A stretch of 14,289 bases of DNA from Betaproteobacteria bacterium UBA2293. GTDB taxonomy: Bacteria > Pseudomonadota > Gammaproteobacteria > Burkholderiales > Rhodocyclaceae. The notes under the pieces were generated by a model, which worked only from the letters and a program-made list of their open reading frames with translations, was not told the origin of the DNA and searched no databases. Location of the stretch: contig DDWF01000029.1 of assembly GCA_002345845.1 (NCBI GenBank), forward strand, positions 457-14,745, in the 5' to 3' direction. Each line of letters begins with the position of its first letter. The stretch's first letter is position 1. The translations under genes were made by a program, and so were the position numbers. Positions 1 through 6,307 of this stretch are shown here, one piece after another.

Positions 1-52
1 CGAAAACCTGCACGGAGCCTGTCTGCGAAAGGAAGAATCGCGATATTAGAGA

Positions 53-196
53 CTAAAAGCCTGACCGCGGCAACCCGGATCCGGCAATTTCCGCGGCGGT
101 GCCAAATGGACGGCCGCTAGTACAACAAGAACGGACCGATTGCAGATCGGCCGCCAGCGTCTCTTTGAAGTTTCGGGTCAGTGCCATTGCCTTCAT
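53..196 (-). pseudogene. Truncated HTH-type addiction-module antitoxin N-terminus
   Basis: A 47-codon reading frame begins 5 bases after the dehydratase stop. Its start, MKAMALTRNFKETLAADLQ, resembles the N-terminus of small chromosomal addiction-module antidote/HTH regulators whose first residues read like MALTRDFKET. An AAGG ribosome-binding motif lies just upstream of the second ATG (185-187). After about residue 20 the likeness stops: the rest (SVRSCCTSGRPFG and onward) is not recognisable and ends in TAG at 53-55. It is therefore read as a remnant whose helix-turn-helix body is lost. The family call rests on a short N-terminal motif only; a chance small ORF is possible. Confidence 0.42.
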
Positions 197-201
197 CCTT
201 G

Positions 202-2184
202 TCAGTTCCCCATGCCGAGCGCCTGTGCCTCTTCCTCTTGCTCCAGATACACCCAGTCCACGATCTCATCGCTGGGGATGTAGCCTGACACCAGTTGCTG
301 CATCATCAGGCGGATCACACCGACGTCGTTGACATTCAGGGCCAGTTCGAGAGAGCGCAGCTTGGCTTCGAACTCGGCCCAGGGGATGAATTCCTCATGG
401 GCTTTCATGATCCTGGGGTGCAGGGTTGGCTTGGGGTTGTCGCCGATCAGCAGCTCTTCGTAGAGCTTTTCGCCGGGGCGCAGGCCGGAGACCTCGATCT
501 CGATGTCTCCATCGGGGTTTTGCTCATCCTTCACGGTCAGGCCCGAGAGCTCCACCATACGCCGGGCCAGGTCCATGACTTTCACCGACTGCCCCATGTC
601 GAGCACGAACACGTCGCCGCCCTTGGCCATGGCCCCAGCCTGGATGACCAGTTGCGCCGCTTCCGGGATGGTCATGAAGTAGCGGGTGACTTCGGGGTGG
701 GTCAGCGTGATGGGGCCACCATCGCGAATCTGCTGGCGGAATTTGGGCACCACGGAGCCGGATGAATCCAGCACGTTGCCGAAGCGGACCATGCTGAACT
801 TCGTGCCTGTTTTGTTGGCCGCCAAGGCCTGCAGCGCCATTTCCGCCAGGCGCTTGCTGGCACCCATCACGTTGGTGGGGCGTACCGCCTTGTCTGTACT
901 GATCAGCACAAAGTCAGACACGCCGTTTTCAGCGGCAGCCTGGGCTGTGCGCAGCGTGCCCAGCACGTTGTTCTTGATACCTGCGGCCGGGTTGTGCTCG
1001 ACCAGAGGCACGTGCTTGTAGGCGGCCGCGTGGTAGACCGTGTCCGGGTGCCAGGTGGACATGATCTCGCGCATCCGGTCGTCGTCCTGCACCGAGGCCA
1101 GCAAGGGCACGAGCACGATTTCGCGCCCCGCCAGTTTTTCTCCCAACTCCTGGTGAATGGCATAGAGCGCGAATTCGCTCTGTTCGATCAGCAATAGCTT
1201 CCCAGGTGCCACCGCCAGAATCTGGCGGCAGAGTTCGCTGCCGATCGAGCCGCCCGCGCCCGTCACCATCACCACCTTGCCGACGATGTTCTTGGCCAGC
1301 AGGATATGGTTAGGCGCGACCGGTTCGCGGCCGAGCAGGTCGTCGACGTCCAGCTCCCGCAGATTGGAAACGCTCACCTTGCCCTGGGCCAGCTCGGTCA
1401 CGCTGGGCAGCGTGCGCACCGCCACACGGGCGCTGCTGATCTGGCTCAGAATCTCGTTGCGGCGGCGGCGCGAGAGGCTGGGCATGGCCAGCAGCACGTC
1501 GCTGATGTTGAGTGTGGTGGCCAGGTTGTCCAGATCGGCCGGGTTGTAGATGGGCTGGCCATTCAGCACGTGCCCGTGCAGGCGGTCGTCGTCATCCAGG
1601 AACCCCGCCACCTGCATTTCATGGCTGTTGGCCATGGCAGCCGCCAACTGTCGGCCGGTGCTGCCGGCACCATAGATGAGCACCTTGGGCCGCGCGGCGC
1701 GCTTCAGTATGCTCAGGTACTGGTCACCCAGCCAGACACGTGCCAGTGCGCGCGATGCGCCCACGAACAGGAGCAGAAGAATGGGCTGGATGATGCCGAC
1801 GGTACGCGGCACCCCCGCAACGCCGATAGCAGTGAATATGGACGCGTACAACAAACCATAGATACCAATCGCACGCGCCACTGCCAATAAGGCCGGCCAG
1901 CCGCTGTAACGGAAGATGGCACGATAAAAACCATTGCCAATGAACAGCGGCAAAGCTAATGCGACCGCCCCTGCGGCTGCCCAGCTGGCACCCCCCCCCC
2001 ACTGGCTGTGGCGACTGAAACTGATGAACTCACCAAGGCGCAGGTAATAGGCTAGCCATACCGTCAATACACAGAGGCTGATATCCAGCAAGATCACAAC
2101 CATGCGCTTTGCTGGTCTGGGTAGTGCCAACACTGGTGGCACCAGTCTGGCGAGTTGCTTGTTCAACATGTTCCGCTCCATCAT
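202..2184 (-). CDS. wbpM: WbpM/CapD-type membrane UDP-HexNAc 4,6-dehydratase
   Basis: A 660-residue membrane-anchored nucleotide-sugar dehydratase, close to the usual WbpM length. The family converts UDP-GlcNAc to the 4-keto-6-deoxy intermediate used for QuiNAc/FucNAc-type sugars. The N-terminal third is hydrophobic with about four membrane helices (roughly residues 26-150). A first Rossmann-like domain carries YGAGSTG near 171. The catalytic SDR domain has VTGAGGSIGSE near 307-317 and STDKAVRPTNVMGASK at 430-445, where Met441 replaces the usual SDR Tyr in the MxxxK arrangement typical of this family. The C-terminal SGLRPGEKLYEELL motif is present. The ATG overlaps the sugar transferase stop as ATGA, so the two are translationally coupled. 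A run of ten G lies in codons 62-65 (listed separately). The sugar specificity is inferred from the family and neighbours. Confidence 0.95.
   Translation of the reverse strand: MMERNMLNKQLARLVPPVLALPRPAKRMVVILLDISLCVLTVWLAYYLRLGEFISFSRHSQWGGGASWAAAGAVALALPLFIGNGFYRAIFRYSGWPALLAVARAIGIYGLLYASIFTAIGVAGVPRTVGIIQPILLLLFVGASRALARVWLGDQYLSILKRAARPKVLIYGAGSTGRQLAAAMANSHEMQVAGFLDDDDRLHGHVLNGQPIYNPADLDNLATTLNISDVLLAMPSLSRRRRNEILSQISSARVAVRTLPSVTELAQGKVSVSNLRELDVDDLLGREPVAPNHILLAKNIVGKVVMVTGAGGSIGSELCRQILAVAPGKLLLIEQSEFALYAIHQELGEKLAGREIVLVPLLASVQDDDRMREIMSTWHPDTVYHAAAYKHVPLVEHNPAAGIKNNVLGTLRTAQAAAENGVSDFVLISTDKAVRPTNVMGASKRLAEMALQALAANKTGTKFSMVRFGNVLDSSGSVVPKFRQQIRDGGPITLTHPEVTRYFMTIPEAAQLVIQAGAMAKGGDVFVLDMGQSVKVMDLARRMVELSGLTVKDEQNPDGDIEIEVSGLRPGEKLYEELLIGDNPKPTLHPRIMKAHEEFIPWAEFEAKLRSLELALNVNDVGVIRLMMQQLVSGYIPSDEIVDWVYLEQEEEAQALGMGN
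1991..2000 (-). repeat. Ten-G homopolymer inside wbpM-like coding sequence
   Basis: Ten C on the plus strand, read as ten G in the gene, cover codons 62-65 (Trp-Gly-Gly-Gly) in the loop between the first two membrane segments. At ten the frame is open. One G fewer brings an in-frame TAG about a dozen codons later; one G more opens a frame that ends at 1724-1726. Such tracts can vary in length by slipped-strand mispairing. A sequencing length error cannot be excluded. Confidence 0.9.
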
Positions 2185-2741
2185 TCAACTTTCTCTTTGA
2201 TCCGGTCACCCGCCCCTTTTCCCAGCACAGTCAGCACGATGTATTTGAAGTAGGTGCCAAGCGACAAGGTTTTGAGCATTTGCGCGTCGGTCTCGGCCAG
2301 CAGGGCCGGTGAGGACATATCGATGCCATTGACCTGGGCAAGCCCCGTGATTCCCGGACGGGCATCGAAGACCCCACGTGCTGCACGCTCGGCAATCAGC
2401 TCCCCCTGGCCGAGCAGGCAAGGCCGTGGCCCGACCAGACCCATCTCGCCGATCAGCACATTCCACAACTGCGGCAATTCGTCCAACTTGGTGCGCCGCA
2501 GAAAGCGGCCATAAGGGGTCACGGCATCCGCCCTTGCCAGGTGTGTGGCCACCGAGGCTGTGCCCAACCGCATAGTGCGAAACTTCAGCAGTACAAAAGG
2601 CTTTTGGTGCCGACCGACACGCTGCTGGCGAAAGATGGGCGAGCCCGTATCCAGATACCCCGCGACCAGTAGCACGACCAGTAACGGCAGGCCTAGAATC
2701 AGCCCAATCAGCGCCAGGCACACATCAATAACGCGCATCAT
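2181..2741 (-). CDS. WcaJ/PglC-type undecaprenyl-phosphate sugar phosphate transferase
   Basis: A 186-residue bacterial sugar transferase of the small monotopic phosphoglycosyl transferase type, which moves a sugar-1-phosphate from a UDP-sugar to undecaprenyl phosphate at the inner membrane and so starts the repeat unit. Visible motifs in order: a hydrophobic N-terminal helix (residues 6-28), RQQRVG (38-43), KFRTM (53-57), RRTKLDELPQLWNVL (82-96) containing the catalytic Asp-Glu pair (87-88), GEMGLVGPRP (98-107) and PGITGLAQVNG. The length matches the PglC-like core without the extra membrane domain of WcaJ/WbaP. It starts two bases after the stop of the upstream vapC and its stop overlaps the dehydratase start. 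Another ATG lies at codon 2. The exact sugar is not readable from the sequence. Confidence 0.93.
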   Translation of the reverse strand: MMRVIDVCLALIGLILGLPLLVVLLVAGYLDTGSPIFRQQRVGRHQKPFVLLKFRTMRLGTASVATHLARADAVTPYGRFLRRTKLDELPQLWNVLIGEMGLVGPRPCLLGQGELIAERAARGVFDARPGITGLAQVNGIDMSSPALLAETDAQMLKTLSLGTYFKYIVLTVLGKGAGDRIKEKVE

Positions 2742-2743
2742 GG

Positions 2744-3154
2744 TCAGCCACGCAACGTCAAGAGGCGCAGGCCTGGCAATCCGACAAAGTCTTCAGCATT
2801 GATGGTCAGCAGTGCATAACCATTCTCGATGGCCTGTGCGGCGATCCACAAATCGTTGTAGCGCGGCCGGGGTGAGCGTCCCGCCTGTTTGACAGCAGCG
2901 GCCAGCACCCCGAAGGCAGCCGCCGTGTGGCGGGTGACGACCAAGGTCGGGCGGCTTTCGATTTGCCGCAAGCTGGCGGCGCGTGCGGCGCGCTCCGTCG
3001 GGTCGGAACAGGATTCGACACCAAAGGCCAGTTCGCCAAGCGAGATCGCCGAGATGAAAACGGGTTCCACCCCGGCTGCATCTATGACCGCCTGATGAGG
3101 GATCTGGCCAGATGCGAGGCCTACCCAAATGCAGCTATCGAAGATTATGCCCAT
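2744..3154 (-). CDS. vapC: VapC-family PIN-domain ribonuclease toxin
   Basis: A 136-residue PIN domain, normal length for a VapC toxin, which cleaves RNA with a metal-binding acidic cluster. The expected acidic residues are visible: Asp6 in IIFDSCIW, Glu in ISLGELAFG (about 41), Asp in RYNDLWIAAQA (about 100) and acidic residues in TINAEDF (about 120). The start overlaps the antitoxin end by 10 bases, the usual coupling in such pairs. The stop is only two bases before the sugar transferase start, so the module is wedged directly in front of a polysaccharide gene. It appears intact. The RNA target is unknown. Confidence 0.9.
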   Translation of the reverse strand: MGIIFDSCIWVGLASGQIPHQAVIDAAGVEPVFISAISLGELAFGVESCSDPTERAARAASLRQIESRPTLVVTRHTAAAFGVLAAAVKQAGRSPRPRYNDLWIAAQAIENGYALLTINAEDFVGLPGLRLLTLRG

Positions 3155-3399
3155 GGATCACGCAGCGACTCGTCAAAGTCACCACGGCTGTCCTTCTGCC
3201 ATGCGGCGGCTTGACGTGGCGTCAGCATGGGGCGCAGCCCCGTCAGCGCCTGGGCTGCGGTCATAGTGACTTCGGATGGCATGATCTTGGCGATCATGAT
3301 GTGGTTGCGCTCGATAGCCACCGTTTCACCCCGGCTGGTCACCGCATCGAGAATCTGACGGGTATGTCGCGCCAAGTCGGTTGCGCTAATCGTCTGCAT
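3145..3399 (-). CDS. Phd/YefM-family antitoxin
   Basis: An 84-residue small protein with the Phd/YefM N-terminal pattern (METHIONINE start, then ISATDLARHTRQILDAV, then GETVAIERNHIMIAKIMP). In this family the N-terminal part dimerises and binds the operator and the variable C-terminal tail wraps the toxin. It sits immediately before vapC and overlaps it by 10 bases. The ATG at 3397-3399 is preceded by a GGAG ribosome-binding motif. A strong promoter and a 24-base inverted repeat directly upstream fit autoregulation by the antitoxin-toxin complex. Phd-type antitoxins paired with PIN toxins are common. Confidence 0.88.
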   Translation of the reverse strand: MQTISATDLARHTRQILDAVTSRGETVAIERNHIMIAKIMPSEVTMTAAQALTGLRPMLTPRQAAAWQKDSRGDFDESLRDPWA

Positions 3400-3411
3400 G
3401 CTTCACTCCGC

Positions 3412-3435
3412 ATAATATGTATCAGTACATATTAT
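3412..3435. promoter_or_regulatory. Inverted-repeat operator of the phd-vapC module
   Basis: Two perfect 10-base arms, ATAATATGTA and TACATATTAT, are separated by TCAG. The repeat overlaps the -10 box and ends 12 bases before the antitoxin start codon. That placement fits a site for autorepression by Phd/VapC. Operator function is inferred from position and symmetry. Confidence 0.72.
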
Positions 3436-3459
3436 ATGAGCCACACCTGAGGGTGTCCA
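3431..3459 (-). promoter_or_regulatory. Sigma-70-like promoter of phd-vapC
   Basis: On the minus strand TGGACA (3454-3459) is followed after 17 bases by TATAAT (3431-3436). This is five of six and six of six matches to consensus with ideal spacing. It would drive phd-vapC and possibly the sugar transferase and dehydratase genes behind them. Confidence 0.72.
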
Positions 3460-3482
3460 GCGTGGGGCGGCCCGACAACGCC

Positions 3483-3805
3483 TCAACGCAGCATATCCCT
3501 GACCCCTTCAGCCAAACCAACTTTTGCCCGCCAACCCAGTTCCCGCTCGATCCGCGCCGGCGAATAGCAGGCCGAACCGATCAGGCGGTCGACGATTTCG
3601 CCCAATCGGCCATTCAGACGCCCTGCCGCGCGCAAGACGCCTGCCGGGACGCTCCAACGAAAAGTCGGCCCTGGCGAGACGGCGCCAGCGGCACTTGCGG
3701 CACGGATGGCGTCGTAAATCTCCCGCCCGGAATACGCGCGCGGATCGGCCACGATGTACGTCCTGCCATTCGCCGCCGGGGCCTCGGCTACCAGCCGCAT
3801 TACGG
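3483..3805 (-). pseudogene. Duplicated 3' fragment of the sugar epimerase gene (copy A)
   Basis: Encodes only the last third of an NAD-dependent epimerase (VMRLVAEAPAANGRTYIV to WRAKVGLAEGVRDMLR). From 3526 to 3805 it matches the intact gene at 7952-8273 with about six substitutions in 280 bases, except that the intact copy has an extra 42 bases. The Rossmann fold and catalytic residues are absent, so it cannot be a functional enzyme. Homology starts 5 bases after the stop of the zeta-like toxin. The final 40 or so bases differ from the intact copy, giving another C-terminus (VGLAEGVRDMLR against IGLEDGLREML plus a tail). This may be the displaced original 3' end of the operon's epimerase, since the sugar transferase follows after phd-vapC. 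Confidence 0.88.
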
Positions 3806-3810
3806 TCATG

Positions 3811-4443
3811 TTAAATGCTGTCTTTGGATAGGGATTTTGGGTCGATCTCGCGCAAGATTTCCAGCGCCCACGGATTGATGTCGCCGTAATGCTTGATCAA
3901 TTTTCCTTCGCTGGTGCGGAACAAAAGCCGTGCCGAAGCATAATCCACCGAGTTGTCGTAGATGTAGGCACGGTCGGCGATGCGCGCTGCCACCGAGCAG
4001 TTCGCTAACGAGCGCGTATAACGGGCAATGATTTTGCTGATAGGCACATCGTGCCCACCTTCCATGACGCGAAGCGCGACGCGCTTGGCATTGATAGCGG
4101 GATTGTCCGTGCCCACAAAAAACAGCCGGACAAAGAATCCTGCTTGTTTCGCCCGTTGGATAAAGTCGATTTTGTCCGGCATCGACAGTACCGTTTCGAA
4201 GGCCAGGCTGCGCCCCTCCCGCACGCACCGTTCTCTCACCTCTTCGGCTCGAACGGCTGCCTTCCTGACGGCATCGGGCGCATTCCAATCACCGAACTCG
4301 TCCCGGGCGATGTAGTCGGGGTTAACGTATTCACATCCACCCATCCACTCGTGCCGCAGCAACTGCTCGGTAATAGAGGTCTTGCCCGCACCATTGGGAC
4401 CAGCCACGATAATCAGACGCGGCCTGAGGGTCTCATCACTCAT
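3811..4443 (-). CDS. Zeta-toxin-like P-loop kinase
   Basis: A 210-residue P-loop protein of the chromosomal zeta-toxin-like family. Walker A is AGPNGAGKTS (about residues 14-23), followed by YVNPDYIARDEFG, FETVLS (about 82-87), the basic segment RVALRVMEGGHDVP (about 119-132) that probably supplies phosphate-contacting arginines, and YIYDNS. Classic zeta toxins phosphorylate UDP-N-acetylglucosamine and block cell-wall synthesis; whether this shorter relative uses that substrate is not known. The ATG overlaps the stop of a 60-residue upstream ORF (ATGA), a TA-like arrangement. The stop at 3811-3813 is followed within 5 bases by an epimerase fragment. The gene looks intact. Confidence 0.82.
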   Translation of the reverse strand: MSDETLRPRLIIVAGPNGAGKTSITEQLLRHEWMGGCEYVNPDYIARDEFGDWNAPDAVRKAAVRAEEVRERCVREGRSLAFETVLSMPDKIDFIQRAKQAGFFVRLFFVGTDNPAINAKRVALRVMEGGHDVPISKIIARYTRSLANCSVAARIADRAYIYDNSVDYASARLLFRTSEGKLIKHYGDINPWALEILREIDPKSLSKDSI

Positions 4444-4622
4444 GTTACGGATCGTGAATGATTGGCGGTAACAATGTCGTCGCGCAGGCGTTGCATAAGC
4501 TCCACTCTCGCCAGTTCAGCGCGCCGATTGGCCTCGGTCGACACCGCGTTCATCAATGCCTTCAGTTGCTCATCCGTAGGCTCATGCTGGATGTCGTTCA
4601 AATCAAAATGTTCGCTTTGCAT
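4440..4622 (-). CDS. Small putative antitoxin partner of zeta-like kinase
   Basis: A 60-residue, mainly helical, charged protein (MQSEHFDLNDIQHEPTDEQL, then a segment with ANRRAELARVELMQRLRDDI). Its stop overlaps the kinase start by ATGA and it is in the same direction. Size, charge and coupling fit an antitoxin. It does not visibly match the epsilon antitoxin of plasmid zeta systems, so the role is inferred from context. No strong ribosome-binding site was seen before the ATG at 4620-4622. No consensus promoter stands out in 4623-4680. Confidence 0.68.
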   Translation of the reverse strand: MQSEHFDLNDIQHEPTDEQLKALMNAVSTEANRRAELARVELMQRLRDDIVTANHSRSVT

Positions 4623-4628
4623 GATGGG

Positions 4629-4861
4629 TTAATCATCCAGGTTGATTTGGCTATGCTGAAAGTAGATGTGAAAGAAAATGGGTACGCGGAACGCCGAACC
4701 AGTTCGCAGCCATGCCCGACGACAAGCGGCCCTCACGAAACAGCGCCACCGCTGTTTCTTCTTTGCATTATGCCGCCAATTGCTGCTCATGCTGAGTGAT
4801 GATCCAGTCTTCCCCACTTCCAGGCCAATCCTTGGTCGTCGAGTCCAGTGCGCAGCTTCAT
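4629..4861 (-). pseudogene. Decayed UPF0175-family antitoxin gene
   Basis: Assembled across frames, this stretch gives UPF0175-like protein. An ATG at 4859-4861 starts MKLRTGLDDQGLAW. A second frame then reads DWIITQHEQQLAA, a TAA stop, and ALFREGRLSSGMAA followed by FGVPRTHFLS, the hallmark helix-turn-helix of UPF0175 antitoxins. A third frame supplies QINLDD before a stop at 4629-4631, where intact relatives have an acidic C-terminal tail. At least two frameshifts and one internal stop make it a pseudogene. Such antitoxins normally pair with DUF3368/PIN toxins; none is left here. The start overlaps the stop of the MNT remnant (ATGA). Confidence 0.72.
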
Positions 4862-5025
4862 TTGCAGCACGCCGCCACCGACTGCACCACCACCTTATCC
4901 TGCTCAATAATTTTTCTGAACGACGCACGGGTTGTCGCCCAGTCCACAACATCCACCTTCCACGGCAAAGCGGATGCCGAAAAATCATCCGACAAGTTCG
5001 CGCTGGTCTTCAAGGGCCCCGGTAA
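4858..5025 (-). pseudogene. C-terminal remnant of MNT-type nucleotidyltransferase
   Basis: A 55-codon open stretch without a start, reading GPLKTSANLSDDFSASALPW, then KVDVVDWATT, then FRKIIEQDKVVVQ. This matches the C-terminal half of minimal nucleotidyltransferases (MntA/HI0073-like), whose LPxxVDVVDWA and FRxIIExDxVVL pieces are characteristic. In HEPN/MNT systems this protein is the antitoxin that modifies the HEPN toxin. The GSxxRG and first DxD active-site region is missing, with stops at 5026-5028 and 5038-5040, so it is dead. No HEPN partner was found nearby. Confidence 0.7.
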
Positions 5026-5051
5026 TCAATGATCTGCTCACGCCGACAACC

Positions 5052-6200
5052 TCAAACCCCCGCCATAAACTTTATCGGCGCCGCGGACAGCAAGGGGAAA
5101 TTGTCCGGGGTCACAATCACCGGGCTCGCCTCGGGAAAATGCTTCCTAAACGCCTCAAGCCCCTTGGTCGATTTCTTTCTACCCGATTTGACTTCGAGCG
5201 CATAGAGCCTGCCCTGATAACGGTACACGAAATCCACTTCGGCATTTTTCTCCCGCCAGTAGAAAAGTTCGCCCGGCAGTTGCAGTAACTCGGCCCCCAC
5301 CGCCAGTTCGAAGACGCGCCCTCGCTGTTCCGGATCAGCCAGTACCCGCGGTCCGGCCGTCATCGTGTGCAACGCCGGGCAGGCCGGAAGGATTTTGGGG
5401 CTGGAGGTGCGCGTCAGCCAAGCCTTGGAAGAATATTTCTCCAGGGAAAAGATCAGGAACGCGCCGCCATACAGCGCCAGGTAATACTTGATCAGATCGG
5501 TATTACCCTTGTCCTGCAACTGGCCGAGCAGCTTGGTGTAACTGATTTCCTGGGCCGGATAACGACAGAGAATTTCAAATGCCTGACGGAACAAAACCGG
5601 GTTGGCCACCTTGCGGTTTTGCAGAATATCCTGGCCGATCACCGCCTCGACAATCGCGTCTTTCAGGTAAGCATACCAACGATCATGATCATCCTCGAAC
5701 GCCACCGCGGCGGGATAACCCCCATACAAAAGATAGCGTTCAAGGTCATAGCCAAACGCTTCTTTGAGTTCGTTGAAAGTCCAGTGGTAAATCCGGGTTA
5801 ATTCGAAACGGCCGGCCAGGCTCTCAGTCAGTCCGCTCTGGATTTGCAGCGAACTTGAGCCCAGCAACACCACCCGCAGCCGGCGCGGATGCTTATCCCA
5901 TAGCGACTTGATGGCTTCGGACCAGTTGGGAATCTTCTGGGTCTCATCAATGACCAACAGCGTGCCATCCCCCAGCAACAACGCCTGCTGCCATTGGGCC
6001 AGCAGCCAGGAGCGATCCGTCACCAGTTGGTCATCGGCATTGGCGTAGTGATAGTTGCCCGACAGGCGGGACAGCAACTGGCGCACACCGGTCGTCTTGC
6101 CGACCTGACGCGGCCCGACCAGCACCTGAATCAGTGGAGACGCCTCACTGAGACGCTTTTCAAGTTGCGCGACAAAGGCGCGTTCGAAGAGGGATGACAT
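5052..6200 (-). CDS. AAA ATPase with DUF4143 / nuclease-like C-terminus
   Basis: A 382-residue AAA_14/DUF4143 ATPase of normal length. Walker A is GPRQVGKTT (29-37), Walker B with the catalytic Glu is LLVIDETQK (about 82-90), and a sensor-like strand VVLLGSSSL follows. The C-terminal region has AEVDFVY and, ten or so residues later, LYALEVKSG (about 320-340), the D-x(n)-ExK pattern of a PD-(D/E)XK nuclease fold as often seen in DUF4143 proteins. The biological role of the family is poorly known; genes of this kind often sit alone in TA-rich and mobile regions. There is no obvious partner gene: 5026-5051 and 6201-6251 hold only regulatory-looking or remnant sequence. Confidence 0.88.
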   Translation of the reverse strand: MSSLFERAFVAQLEKRLSEASPLIQVLVGPRQVGKTTGVRQLLSRLSGNYHYANADDQLVTDRSWLLAQWQQALLLGDGTLLVIDETQKIPNWSEAIKSLWDKHPRRLRVVLLGSSSLQIQSGLTESLAGRFELTRIYHWTFNELKEAFGYDLERYLLYGGYPAAVAFEDDHDRWYAYLKDAIVEAVIGQDILQNRKVANPVLFRQAFEILCRYPAQEISYTKLLGQLQDKGNTDLIKYYLALYGGAFLIFSLEKYSSKAWLTRTSSPKILPACPALHTMTAGPRVLADPEQRGRVFELAVGAELLQLPGELFYWREKNAEVDFVYRYQGRLYALEVKSGRKKSTKGLEAFRKHFPEASPVIVTPDNFPLLSAAPIKFMAGV

Positions 6201-6208
6201 ACAGCAAG

Positions 6209-6238
6209 TATATATATTTCAGAAGGTCTATCTAGCAA
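6209..6238 (-). promoter_or_regulatory. Possible promoter of the DUF4143 ATPase gene
   Basis: Minus-strand TTGCTA (6233-6238) is followed by an alternating TATATATA tract, giving a -10 box at 6209-6214 or 6211-6216 with 18 or 16 bases of spacing. It lies within 40 bases of the ATPase start. The match is moderate and AT-rich runs give such boxes by chance. Confidence 0.42.
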
Positions 6239-6251
6239 ATATGATAGGCTA

Positions 6252-6307
6252 GCAAGACGCCCGCCGACACGATCCACCGTAAAGTCGGCGCTGGCGAGAC
6301 GGCGCCA
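6252..6307 (-). pseudogene. 56-bp internal epimerase fragment (copy C)
   Basis: Aligns with 3632-3687 (copy A), from GCAAGACGCC to GAGACGGCGCCA on the plus strand, with about seven mismatches (near 88% identity). It is therefore a more diverged scrap than copies A and B are from each other. It ends exactly at the base before the hipA stop codon (6308-6310). It has no coding capacity. Confidence 0.78.

Noticed and set aside
133..156. Hairpin CCGAT-ATCGG as a terminator after the dehydratase
   Set aside because: The stem is only five bases and there is no T run on the minus strand behind it.
295..765. 156-codon plus-strand ORF (and other plus-strand ORFs over 200-2180)
   Set aside because: Antisense shadow of the dehydratase gene, with no recognisable domain and a composition typical of reverse reading of high-GC genes.
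4629..4988. 119-codon minus-strand ORF as a gene
   Set aside because: Its product is Trp/Arg-rich and meaningless; the real homology in this region (MNT and UPF0175 pieces) lies mostly in the other frames.
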